A DNA stretch of 64,000 nucleotides from Glaciihabitans sp. (lineage in GTDB: Bacteria > Actinomycetota > Actinomycetes > Actinomycetales > Microbacteriaceae): contig JAODBD010000010.1 of NCBI GenBank assembly GCA_025463785.1, positions 62,001-126,000 of the forward strand, read 5' to 3'. The notes beneath the pieces were generated by a model. It searched no databases. It had not been told where the DNA came from and was given only the letters and a program-made list of their open reading frames with translations. The position numbers and the translations under genes were made by a program. Below are positions 25,366 through 33,167 of the stretch, in pieces; the first letter of the stretch is position 1, and the number at the start of each line of letters is the position of its first letter.

Positions 25366-26129
25366 TGCAGCTGGAAGGCAAGCGCGCATTCATTACCGGA
25401 GCCGGCGGTGCGCTCGGCCGCGCGAGCAGCCTGCTATTCGCGCGCCAGGGAGCGGCGGTCGCCGTGGTTGACATCAGCCGGGATGCGGCAGAGGAGACCG
25501 TGCGGCTTATCGCCGAGGAGGGCGGGCACGCAATCGCGATCGAAGCGGACGTCCGTGACGAGGCGCAGGTTGCGCTCGCCGTCAGCCGTGCCGTCGAAGC
25601 TCTTGGGGGGCTGGACACCCTGTTCAACAACGCAGGCATCATGCCCCACCAGGATGCGTCCTTCCTCGACGGCGACCTCGAGCTATGGCACCAGATCAGC
25701 AGCATCAACCTCGATGGCACCATGCTGTGCTCCAAATACGTCGTGCCACACATTGTTGTCGCCGGTGGTGGCGCAGTGGTGAATATGAGCTCCTTCCTTG
25801 CGGTGCTCGGCACTACATATCCGCAGGATGGCTACGCCGCGAGCAAGGGCGCCATTTCTTCACTGACTCGTTCGATGGCTGTCCAGCTCGGAGGCAAAGG
25901 CATCCGAGTCAACGGACTCGCTCCCGGTCCGATCATGACCGCACACGTTGAGCAGTTCTTCCCGGACCCGGCGGCACGCGCCATCCGGCTCGAGCGAGTT
26001 CCGCTCGGCCGCTTCGGGAAACCGGATGACGCGGCCGGGCTGGCCTGTTTTCTTGCGTCGGATGCGGCATCCTGGCTCACCGGCCAGGTAATCGTGCTCG
26101 ACGGCGGTATCTCCAGCAACTATCTCTAA
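25365..26129 (+). CDS. Short-chain dehydrogenase/reductase (second of two)
   Basis: About 254 residues from ATG 25365 (GTG 25362 also possible), overlapping the amidohydrolase stop. Classical SDR: RAFITGAGGALGRASSLLFA with GALG in place of GIG, Asp in VAVVDIS (NAD-type), LFNNAGIM, Ser in VNMSSFLAVLG, and YxxxK in YPQDGYAASKGAIS. The C-terminal DGGISSNYL is usual. Similar in size to the SDR at 22065, but clearly diverged in the substrate loop (FFPDPAARAIRLERVPLGRFG), so a different step of the same pathway is likely. Confidence 0.88.
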   Translation: MQLEGKRAFITGAGGALGRASSLLFARQGAAVAVVDISRDAAEETVRLIAEEGGHAIAIEADVRDEAQVALAVSRAVEALGGLDTLFNNAGIMPHQDASFLDGDLELWHQISSINLDGTMLCSKYVVPHIVVAGGGAVVNMSSFLAVLGTTYPQDGYAASKGAISSLTRSMAVQLGGKGIRVNGLAPGPIMTAHVEQFFPDPAARAIRLERVPLGRFGKPDDAAGLACFLASDAASWLTGQVIVLDGGISSNYL

Positions 26130-26144
26130 GGAACAACACTCACC

Positions 26145-26900
26145 ATGTGCCGACTATTGGGCTACGTAACCCGCACGCCGACCACACTCGCCGACCTTCT
26201 CGGTGAATCTGATTTGCAGGAATTCACCGAGCTTTCGCGTAAGCACGCGGATGGCTGGGGACTCGCCTGGCCGACGACCGACGGCGTCGAGGTTGCCAAG
26301 GCACCTGACGCGGCTCGATCGAGCCCGCTGTTCGCACGGTTGTCGCACGAGCACCAGTCAGACCTCGCCCTCGCTCACCTGAGGTGGGCAACTCTCGGTC
26401 TCAATGTGATCGCCCGGAACACCCATCCATTTTCTGATGGATCGATCGCATTCGCCCACAACGGGTCGGTCACGCCGCCCGCCTCACTCGACGCCCTGAT
26501 ACCGGATGACCTCATGGCCTTGCGGCAGGGCACGACCGACAGCGAGCGCTATTTTCTCGCAGTGCTGGCGCGGGCACGTGCAATCGGACCGGCGGCGGCG
26601 CTGGCAGAAACCGCGAGTCTCATTGCGTCATCCCTTGAGTTCAGTAGCCTGAACGCGATGATTGCCACGGATACGCAACTCATCGCAGTGAGCCGATTTG
26701 ACCCCGTCGCCGAGGCAAAGGAAGCGGAGCCTCATTACTACCAACTGCGCTATCGGGTGACTCCGGATGCCGTGCTGATCGCATCGAGCGGCTGGGGGGA
26801 TGGCTGGAATACGCTTCAGAACGGCGAGATGCTTGTCGTCGACCGTGGGACGCTCGACCTATCAGTGACTCAACTACCGGAAGTGAACGTGGTTCGATGA
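26145..26900 (+). CDS. Class II glutamine amidotransferase, EgtC/YafJ-like
   Basis: 251 residues from ATG 26145, which puts Cys at position 2 (MCRLLGYV) as the N-terminal nucleophile after Met removal. Further Ntn-hydrolase marks: RKHADGWGLAW, LALAHLRWATLG, NTHPFSDGSIAFAHNGSV and TDSERYFL. There is no synthase or transferase domain, so ammonia is not channelled; such stand-alone domains (EgtC) hydrolyse gamma-glutamyl amides. With a GS-like gamma-glutamyl ligase three genes upstream, it could remove the glutamyl group at the end of the pathway. It overlaps the GntR gene by 4 nt. Confidence 0.85.
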   Translation: MCRLLGYVTRTPTTLADLLGESDLQEFTELSRKHADGWGLAWPTTDGVEVAKAPDAARSSPLFARLSHEHQSDLALAHLRWATLGLNVIARNTHPFSDGSIAFAHNGSVTPPASLDALIPDDLMALRQGTTDSERYFLAVLARARAIGPAAALAETASLIASSLEFSSLNAMIATDTQLIAVSRFDPVAEAKEAEPHYYQLRYRVTPDAVLIASSGWGDGWNTLQNGEMLVVDRGTLDLSVTQLPEVNVVR

Positions 26901-27556
26901 CACAAGAATGGGTCGCGGGCGGTGACAAACCTCGCGCCAGTGAATTGGCTTACGACGACCTGCGCGATCGGATCGTGAACCTGCGGCTTCCCCCAGGGTC
27001 GCTCGTCAACGAGCAGGCGATGGCCAATGAACTCGGATTGGGCCGGATGCCCGTGCGAGAGGCGATCGCCCGGCTGGTCACCGACAGATTCATCACAGTT
27101 CTGCCGCGCAGGGGAGCAGTGGTGTCACCGGTCGGGCTCGACGATGTGCTCAACATGTTCGAGGCCCGAGAGGCCATCGAGTGCGGCGTTGCGTACATCG
27201 TGGCCAAACGCGCAACGAGCGAGGATCTCGATACTCTCCGTGAGCTGGTCAAGGCCGCCGATGGTGCGCGCGAGGGCAAAGACCACGAAGCGTTCCTGCA
27301 TGACGACCATGCAATTCACGCCTTTCTGGTACACATGGTCCGCAACTCTCTTCTGCAGGATGCAGCTGACCGCTTGCTCCTCCATAACCTCCGTTTCTGG
27401 CGGCTGTATTGGGGCTCACGTCCGGCGCAAACGTCGACGATGATGTCGCATTCTGATCTGGTCACCGCCATCGAGGCCCACGATCCCGAAGCCGCCGCCA
27501 AGGCTATGCGCGAGCATCTGACGGCATCCCTGTTTCTCGTGCAGTCGTCTTTTTAG
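26897..27556 (+). CDS. GntR-family regulator, FCD subfamily
   Basis: 219 residues from ATG 26897 (ATGA overlap with the amidotransferase gene). N-terminal winged HTH: LAYDDLRDRIVNLRLPPGSL, NELGLGRMPVREAIARLVTD and FITVLPRRGAVVSPV. The all-helical FCD effector domain follows (MFEAREAIECGVAYIVAKRA, DDHAIHAFLVHMVRNSLL, ending with EAHDPEAAAKAMREHL), where His residues usually hold a metal. Standard length. As last gene of the block it is probably the pathway's regulator, sensing an acid intermediate and acting at the TGATATATCA palindrome near 19758; this target is inferred. Confidence 0.92.
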   Translation: MTQEWVAGGDKPRASELAYDDLRDRIVNLRLPPGSLVNEQAMANELGLGRMPVREAIARLVTDRFITVLPRRGAVVSPVGLDDVLNMFEAREAIECGVAYIVAKRATSEDLDTLRELVKAADGAREGKDHEAFLHDDHAIHAFLVHMVRNSLLQDAADRLLLHNLRFWRLYWGSRPAQTSTMMSHSDLVTAIEAHDPEAAAKAMREHLTASLFLVQSSF

Positions 27557-27593
27557 GCTTGCGACCCCATCCGCCCATCGTCGACGACGCCGG

Positions 27594-28631
27594 TCAGCCC
27601 CGTGCGGGCTCCCACCCGATCGCGGGGGCGATGTGGGCTGCTACCGTCTCGAGCAGGTGGGTGTTGTATTCGACGCCGAGTTGGTTGGGGACGGTCAAGA
27701 GGATCGTGTCTGCCTCACGCACGGCAGCATCCTTCAACAGCTCGGCGACGATGTCATCGGGCTCACCGATGTAGCTCTTGCCGAACCGGGCGATGGTGTC
27801 TGCATCGAGGTAGCCGACCTGGTCCTCCTGTTCTCCCGCGCCGCGAGCGCCAAAATAGCTCCGGTCTTCGTCGGTCGTAATCGGCAGGATGCTACGGCTG
27901 ATCGACACGCGCGGTTCACGCTCCCAGCCGGCTTCCTTCCACTCAGCGCGGAACAGGGCAATCTGCTCCGCCTGAAGGTCGCCGAACGGCACGCCGGTGT
28001 CTTCGGTCAAGAGCGTCGAACTCATCAGGTTGAGACCCTGCTGCGCCGTCCATTGGCCAGTCGCGCGGCTGCCGGCGCCCCACCAGATTCGTTCGATGAG
28101 CCCCGGGGACTGGGGCTGGATGGGCAGCGCACCAGTCGACCCCGTCATCTGCGGGTTGGCGTTCGCAACTCCTGCACCCTGGATGGCGGCGAGGAACAGT
28201 TCCGTGTGGGCGCGGGCGAGGTCGGCGTCGGTCGTGCCGTCGGGTGGCACAAACCCGAATGACTCGGAACCCCTCAGCGCGGTCTCGGGTGAGCCACGAC
28301 TCACGCCGAGTTGCAGGCGCCCACCGCTGATGAGGTCTGCGGCTGCGGCCTCTTCCGCCATGTACAAGGGGTTTTCGTACCGCATGTCGATCACAGCGGT
28401 GCCGATCTCGATGCGGCTTGTGCGCGCCGCGATCGCCGAAAGCAACGGGAACGGGGATGCCAGCTGCCGGGCAAAGTGATGAACACGGAACGATGCACCG
28501 TCGATGCCGAGTTCTTCCGCGGCGACGGCGAGGTCGATCGACTGCAGCAGGGCATCCTGAGCTGTGCGCGTTTGCGACCCTGGTACCGGCTGCCAGTGCC
28601 CGAACGACAGGAACCCGATCTTCTTTTTCAC
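27594..28631 (-). CDS. LLM-class flavin-dependent oxidoreductase
   Basis: 345 residues from GTG 28631. Bacterial-luciferase-like TIM barrel: KIGFLSFGHWQPV at the N-terminus, VAAEELGIDGASFRVHHFARQLASPF, GTAVIDMRYENPLYMAEEAAAADLISGGRLQLGVSRGSPE (the typical family signature), and IWWGAGSRATGQWTAQQGLNL. The cofactor could be FMN or F420; the sequence does not decide. Reaction unknown. It is convergent with the GntR gene, separated by 37 bp, and lies 58 bp downstream of the carboxylesterase on the same strand, so both may be one transcript. Confidence 0.88.
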   Translation of the reverse strand: MKKKIGFLSFGHWQPVPGSQTRTAQDALLQSIDLAVAAEELGIDGASFRVHHFARQLASPFPLLSAIAARTSRIEIGTAVIDMRYENPLYMAEEAAAADLISGGRLQLGVSRGSPETALRGSESFGFVPPDGTTDADLARAHTELFLAAIQGAGVANANPQMTGSTGALPIQPQSPGLIERIWWGAGSRATGQWTAQQGLNLMSSTLLTEDTGVPFGDLQAEQIALFRAEWKEAGWEREPRVSISRSILPITTDEDRSYFGARGAGEQEDQVGYLDADTIARFGKSYIGEPDDIVAELLKDAAVREADTILLTVPNQLGVEYNTHLLETVAAHIAPAIGWEPARG

Positions 28632-28689
28632 GTCGGTACCAACCTCTGATTTCGGAGAGTTATTTCATGGGCGGCGTCTTGCACATGCC

Positions 28690-30171
28690 TCAGTGCAGGT
28701 GCGTGAAGTCGTTCCAGGCCCGTCGCCGATCGGCGCGCGAATCGAACTCCACCCGGTCGGACGAATCGAAAATGTAGTTCGCCCGGGTGGCCGTTTCGTA
28801 TCTCGGCCAGGCGTCATCCACCGCACCAGCTGTTGCGAAGCGGAACCAGTGGTCCTGCATCCGGGAGCTCACTGCCGCCAGGTCCGCCGTGCCTCCGAGC
28901 AGAGTGGTCAACCTGCCTACCCAGCTGCGGGTGCGCCCGAAAACTGTGAGCAGGTCTGCGCCATGGGTTGAGTCGATGCCGAGTGCCTTCAAAAGTGGTG
29001 GTGCGAAGTCGAGGCGATACAGCCAGGTCGGCGCGATGGCCGACTGGTACTCGGCAATTTGGTAGGTCGGGAACCAGAACGCGAAGTCGCCGCCGAAGTC
29101 GAGCGAGCCGCGACGCCCAGGAATCCGATACGTCTCGCGCATGACCTTGGCCGCCGCCGCCGAAGTATTGCCGAGCAGGCCCTCGATGCGTGTCCGTGTC
29201 GTCGCAAGGATGCGACGTCGACCGAAGAAGACCGACCCTTCGCGGTCATTGGTGCCGATGATCAGGGGAACGGGCTGAGCGGTGCCATTCCTGAACGCCT
29301 CGACCGGATGCTGCGGCAGGTACTCGCCGTCGATGACCGGACTGAACGCCTGGTCGCCCGGGTACTCGTCCGGAACCTGCGCGAATAGCATCCGTGCGGC
29401 GGTGACGAGATCGTCAGTCGGCGCGGACCGGAGCGCGTCAGCCTCGCCGCCGGGCGCCGCCCCAAGCAACTGCATGAACTCGCGGGCCCACTGCTGGGTA
29501 ACATCGGGACGATAGACGGCGTTGCTCGGCGGGCTCTGGGCGATAGCGCGTGCGAACAGGCCAGCGGCCGCGGGAGTCGCCAGTAGCGTCGTCACGGCGT
29601 TGCCGCCGGAGCTCTCGCCGTAGACCGTGACATTGCGAGGATCGCCCCCGAACGCCGCAATATTGTCGCGCACCCACTCGAGCGCGGCGACCTGGTCGCG
29701 AAGGCCGAGGTTATTGTCGAAACCGTATTCGCTGAAATCGAGGTAGCCGAACGCGTTCAGCCGATAGTTGAGCGTGACGTGGACGGCACCCCTGCGCACG
29801 AAGTTCACGCCCCGAAACGGCAGATCGGCGGGCGAGCCCACGCTATAGGCACCGCCGTGGATGTACACCATGACCGGAAGTGGCTTCTCGACCGTCGCAG
29901 GCGCCATGACGTTCAACGTCAGGCAGTCTTCGTTGCGAGGCGTCGCAGCTATGGCGCCGCCGAATGGACCTTTCCTGTCCTGGGGCGCAACCGGTCCGAA
30001 TCGCGTCGCATCGCGGATGCCGGCCCAGGCCTCGGCTGGCGCGGGTGCACGGAATCGCCGACTGCCGACCGGCGGAGCAGCGAACGGGATGCCGCGCCAG
30101 GTGCGCACGTCGCGATCCCGCAGCCCTCGGAGAGTGCCCGACGCCGTCTCGATATCGAGAGACTCATTCAT
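28690..30171 (-). CDS. Type B carboxylesterase/lipase
   Basis: 493 residues from ATG 30171. Alpha/beta hydrolase of the carboxylesterase/cholinesterase type: WRGIPFAAPPVGSRRF near the N-terminus, NEDCLTLNVMAP, the oxyanion loop VMVYIHGGAYSVGS, and the nucleophile elbow VTVYGESSGGNAV with Ser near residue 188. Glu/Asp in TNDREGSVFFG and His in IDSTHGADL complete a likely triad. No signal peptide. Length is typical. It diverges from a MarR regulator whose gap contains a perfect inverted repeat, so MarR control is likely. Confidence 0.88.
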   Translation of the reverse strand: MNESLDIETASGTLRGLRDRDVRTWRGIPFAAPPVGSRRFRAPAPAEAWAGIRDATRFGPVAPQDRKGPFGGAIAATPRNEDCLTLNVMAPATVEKPLPVMVYIHGGAYSVGSPADLPFRGVNFVRRGAVHVTLNYRLNAFGYLDFSEYGFDNNLGLRDQVAALEWVRDNIAAFGGDPRNVTVYGESSGGNAVTTLLATPAAAGLFARAIAQSPPSNAVYRPDVTQQWAREFMQLLGAAPGGEADALRSAPTDDLVTAARMLFAQVPDEYPGDQAFSPVIDGEYLPQHPVEAFRNGTAQPVPLIIGTNDREGSVFFGRRRILATTRTRIEGLLGNTSAAAAKVMRETYRIPGRRGSLDFGGDFAFWFPTYQIAEYQSAIAPTWLYRLDFAPPLLKALGIDSTHGADLLTVFGRTRSWVGRLTTLLGGTADLAAVSSRMQDHWFRFATAGAVDDAWPRYETATRANYIFDSSDRVEFDSRADRRRAWNDFTHLH

Positions 30172-30238
30172 CCTGCGAGCCTAGGCGGGTAAGCCTGAGT
30201 CCACGGCGTGAACCAAATGTCGGTGGTCGTTCATAATC

Positions 30239-30250
30239 TACGTGTACGTA
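30239..30250. promoter_or_regulatory. MarR-type operator in a divergent promoter
   Basis: TACGT-GT-ACGTA, a perfect 5-bp inverted repeat with a 2-bp centre, lies in the 101-bp gap between the carboxylesterase (minus) and marR (plus), 23 bp before marR. MarR dimers bind palindromes of this kind; autorepression plus control of the esterase is inferred. Confidence 0.55.
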
Positions 30251-30272
30251 CTAATTCACGAAGGAGGCGACG

Positions 30273-30722
30273 ATGGCGGCAGGTAACGCCGATACAGGCG
30301 GCGGACTCGGCTACGCGCTCATGCACGCGGCCCAGGTCTGGCGCACGGAGGCGGGCACTGCGCTGAAGCCGCACGAGATGACGGTTCCGCAGTTTCTCGT
30401 GATCATGGCGCTTTATCGACAGGCGCGGCATCAGTGGCCACCGCTGACACAGACCGACGTTTCAACGCGCCTCGGAATGGATGCCAATACAACATCCCAA
30501 ATCACCCGAGCACTCGCGGCGCGCCAACTCGTCCTTCGCACCCAACACCCGGGTGATGGCCGCGCCCGCGAACTCAGCCTGACTCCCGTAGGACTGAATC
30601 TCGCACGGCAGGCCTCGGCGGAGGTCCGCGCCATGAACGACAGGTTTTTTTCCGCTGTCACGGCCGAGCAGCGATCCGCTCTCGGTGCGATCCTCGAGAC
30701 CATCACCGCAGAATCGGAGTAG
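30273..30722 (+). CDS. MarR-family transcriptional regulator
   Basis: 149 residues from ATG 30273, with AAGGAGG upstream. Winged HTH with LTQTDVSTRLGMDANTTSQITRALAARQL as recognition part and the wing RTQHPGDGRARELSLTPVG, including the conserved Asp-Gly-Arg-(A)-Arg. Flanking helices for dimerisation at both ends. Standard length. Divergent from the carboxylesterase and followed after 5 nt by the DNA glycosylase gene, so those two form one transcript. Confidence 0.92.
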   Translation: MAAGNADTGGGLGYALMHAAQVWRTEAGTALKPHEMTVPQFLVIMALYRQARHQWPPLTQTDVSTRLGMDANTTSQITRALAARQLVLRTQHPGDGRARELSLTPVGLNLARQASAEVRAMNDRFFSAVTAEQRSALGAILETITAESE

Positions 30723-30727
30723 AGATC

Positions 30728-31648
30728 ATGACTGAATTCACCATCACGCCGGACGGCGCGTTTTCGCTCGAAGCCGCCGCAGGGTTCGGCTTCGGGCCCA
30801 ACATGGGACGACCGGTGGCCGAGGGGGTCAGAATGCGACTGGCGTTCGTCACCGACGACTTCCAGTCCCAGGCGTACGTGGCACTCAACCAGAACGATGA
30901 CGGCATCGTGGCGGGCACGATCGAGAGCGACGCGGCACCAGATGCCGTTGTTGCTCAGGTCAAGCGCATCCTGTCGCTCGATCATTCGGGCGAGGAGTGG
31001 GCTTCGGTCGGCGAGAAAGACCCGGTGCTCGGCGGCATGCAGCGGGATCACCCCGGCTTGCGGCCGGTTCTGTTCCACTCGCCCTATGAGGCGGCGGCAT
31101 GGTCGATCATCAGCGCTCGGCGTCAGCGTTCCCAGGGGGTTATCGTACGCAACCGGATTTCTGCGGCGTTCGGCCGCACCTATGGCGAGGGGGCGAACGC
31201 GATGCTTGCGTTTCCGACGCCTGAGCGTCTGCTCGAGTTGCGCGAGGTCCAGAGCCTCGACGCGACCAAGGTCGAGCGGTTGCATGCCGTCGCGCGTGCG
31301 GCACTCGACGGGCAGCTGAATCCGGCCGAACTCCTGTCGGTATCGACGGAGGAGGCGCTCGATCGCATTCAGAAACTTCCCGGAATCGGGCCGATGTACT
31401 CGACTCTGATCCTGCTCCGCTCGACCGGCGCTACCGACGTGATCACCGGGATGGAGCCTCGGATCGCAGGCTACCTCGGTCACTTCTATGGGCTGGGTGG
31501 CCCGGCCACATCACAGCAAATTGCGGCCATCCTGGACGGCTGGCACCCGTTCCGAACCTGGGGCACGGTGCTCACCCGGGTCGCCGGTGACAGCCTCGGG
31601 CTCGTGCTACCGGCTACGCCGCCGTTTGCTGACAGGCGCCGCAGGTAA
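30728..31648 (+). CDS. HhH-GPD DNA glycosylase, AlkA-like
   Basis: 306 residues from ATG 30728. The C-terminal half is the helix-hairpin-helix glycosylase fold: SPYEAAAWSIISARRQRSQG, then the hairpin IQKLPGIGPMYSTLILLRSTG. In AlkA-type enzymes this is followed by a catalytic Asp about ten residues on (P-x-x-D). Here the segment is ATDVITGMEPRIAGYL, with Glu where that Asp is expected. The N-terminal ~100 residues resemble the AlkA N-terminal domain. It would remove alkylated bases, but the substitution makes activity or specificity uncertain. Co-transcribed with marR, an unusual partner. Confidence 0.8.
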   Translation: MTEFTITPDGAFSLEAAAGFGFGPNMGRPVAEGVRMRLAFVTDDFQSQAYVALNQNDDGIVAGTIESDAAPDAVVAQVKRILSLDHSGEEWASVGEKDPVLGGMQRDHPGLRPVLFHSPYEAAAWSIISARRQRSQGVIVRNRISAAFGRTYGEGANAMLAFPTPERLLELREVQSLDATKVERLHAVARAALDGQLNPAELLSVSTEEALDRIQKLPGIGPMYSTLILLRSTGATDVITGMEPRIAGYLGHFYGLGGPATSQQIAAILDGWHPFRTWGTVLTRVAGDSLGLVLPATPPFADRRRR

Positions 31649-31680
31649 CATCGCTGGTAATTCGAGCGTAAGGAATCGCC

Positions 31681-32565
31681 ACGCCTCCGATCCCAGTCTT
31701 TCTCGCCACCTGGTCATTCGACCCGGTCGCTACCGTCGTTGCGGTCGTCCTCGCCGCCGTCTACGCGATGGGCGTCATCGTCGTTCGTCGCAAGGGCGAA
31801 CGATGGTCTGGCTGGCTGGTCGCTGCGTTTTTCGTTCTGGGTATCGGTTCGTTCCTTGTGGTGAACTTCGGGTTCCTGGGCGCGTACAGCCACGACCTGC
31901 GCTGGGCGTTCTCGACGCGCACGGCTCTGCTGCTGTTCGTCAGCCCGGCGCTGCTTGCGCTTGGCCGTCCGGTCACTCTCGCCCGTCTAGCTCTGAGCGG
32001 ACGCGGCGTCGGCACCCTCGACCGGATCATGGCATCGCGACCGATCCGCGTCGCGGGCAATGCCGTTATCGCACCGCTCGTCACCGTCGCGATCTTCTCG
32101 ATTTTCCTGACACCGTTCGCGGGCCAGCTTCGGCTCAGTCCAATTGGGCAGGGCGTCGTCACGGTCGTCATGCCTCTCATCGGTCTGCTCCTCGTTCTCC
32201 CGCTCATCGAGTATTCGGCGCATCGGTCGGCGTTCTTTGTCACGGTCGAGTTTTTGCTCGCGTTCGTCGAGCTCGTGATCGACGCGATTCCCGGCATCCT
32301 GATTCGACTGAGCGGGGCAGTTCTCGACACGCTGCCGGCGATTTCGGGCGCACACCCGTTTTGGTGGCCGAGCCCCATCAGGGATCAGCAGCTCTCGGGC
32401 GACCTGCTCTGGTTCATCGCTGAGATCGCCGACATCCCGGTGCTGATCATCCTGTTCATCCGCTGGTCGAGAGTCGACCGCAAGGAGGCTCGGTCCTACG
32501 ACGAGTTGAGTGACGAAGAGATGGATGCGCTGACCCAGGAGCACCTGCGAACGCGACGGCAGTGA
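31681..32565 (+). CDS. CtaG-like cytochrome oxidase assembly protein, probable ACG start
   Basis: The first ATG in frame (31768) would begin inside the first helix. Reading upstream without a stop to 31672 gives PPIPVFLATWSFDPVATVVA then VVLAAVYAMGVIVVRRKGERW, which matches the usual N-terminal helix of the caa3-type CtaG family (about 294 residues overall). No ATG, GTG or TTG exists between the in-frame stop at 31669 and 31768, but AAGGA ends six bases before ACG 31681, so ACG is the best start. Later helices carry the conserved His pattern (GAYSHDLRWAF, LIEYSAHRSAF), and the C-terminus is charged. Likely an integral membrane protein in copper insertion or assembly of cytochrome oxidase. Confidence 0.7.
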   Translation, partial: TPPIPVFLATWSFDPVATVVAVVLAAVYAMGVIVVRRKGERWSGWLVAAFFVLGIGSFLVVNFGFLGAYSHDLRWAFSTRTALLLFVSPALLALGRPVTLARLALSGRGVGTLDRIMASRPIRVAGNAVIAPLVTVAIFSIFLTPFAGQLRLSPIGQGVVTVVMPLIGLLLVLPLIEYSAHRSAFFVTVEFLLAFVELVIDAIPGILIRLSGAVLDTLPAISGAHPFWWPSPIRDQQLSGDLLWFIAEIADIPVLIILFIRWSRVDRKEARSYDELSDEEMDALTQEHLRTRRQ

Positions 32566-32741
32566 GCCGCAGGAACTCGGCAATCGCTCTCGTCCTGCAG
32601 CTGCTTCAACGACCATCTACCGATCGCCAGGACGACGCTAGCGAGCGCCAGCGCGTCCGAAATCGTGAAGAGTGCAAGACCCGGGATGCCGCCGACAACC
32701 GCCGCTACGACCATGGCAGCAATGACCCCGGCCAGCATCAA
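32496..32741 (-). CDS. Possible small two-helix membrane protein
   Basis: Up to 81 residues. The first ~50 (MLAGVIAAMVVAAVVGGIPG, LALFTISDALALASVVLAIG, RWSLKQLQ) form two hydrophobic helices with strong GC bias at third codon positions, which supports coding. The last ~30 residues are Cys/Arg-rich and overlap the 3' end of the CtaG-like gene on the other strand, so the original stop may have been lost. It lies 55 bp downstream of the S4 gene on the same strand. No ribosome binding site is seen. Family unknown. Confidence 0.4.
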   Translation of the reverse strand: MMLAGVIAAMVVAAVVGGIPGLALFTISDALALASVVLAIGRWSLKQLQDESDCRVPAAHCRRVRRCSWVSASISSSLNSS

Positions 32742-32795
32742 CGCGCGCGGTTGAGGAGAACTCGGTCACGCTGTGAGTACACGAGCGGCTATCAA

Positions 32796-33167
32796 CTATT
32801 CCTCGTCCCGACCGCGCAGCTTCTCGAGTTCTCGCCGCTCCCGCTTCGTCGGGCGACCGGCTCCTCGATCCCGCCTCGGCGCAAGAGCCATCTCCTCCCG
32901 TGGCGGAGGCGGGGGAGTGAGGTCGGTATAGCTGGCGGCAGCAACGGGAGCACCGACTCGTTTGACCAGGATCGCACCGACCACCACAATCTTGTCGAAT
33001 CCCGCCTCTCGAAGTCGTACTTCGTCCCCGACGTGGACCGGCTGTGCCGCCTTGGCCCGCTCTCCGTTGACCTTGACGTGACCCGCACGGCAGGCGGCTG
33101 TGGCAAGTGAGCGGGTCTTGACCAATCGGACCGCCCACAGCCAGCTGTCGACGCGAGCGGCATCCAC
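32796..33167 (-). CDS. S4-domain RNA-binding protein (Hsp15-like)
   Basis: 123 residues from GTG 33167, immediately after the TAG of the upstream LRV gene with no spacer. The S4 domain occupies residues ~5-65: RVDSWLWAVRLVKTRSLATAACRAGHVKVNGERAKAA and VHVGDEVRLREAG. This is the Hsp15 form, which binds 50S subunits carrying stalled nascent chains. The C-terminal tail is charged (APRRDRGAGRPTKRERRELEKL), as in that family. Translational coupling to the LRV protein is implied by the abutting stop and start. Confidence 0.87.
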   Translation of the reverse strand: MDAARVDSWLWAVRLVKTRSLATAACRAGHVKVNGERAKAAQPVHVGDEVRLREAGFDKIVVVGAILVKRVGAPVAAASYTDLTPPPPPREEMALAPRRDRGAGRPTKRERRELEKLRGRDEE

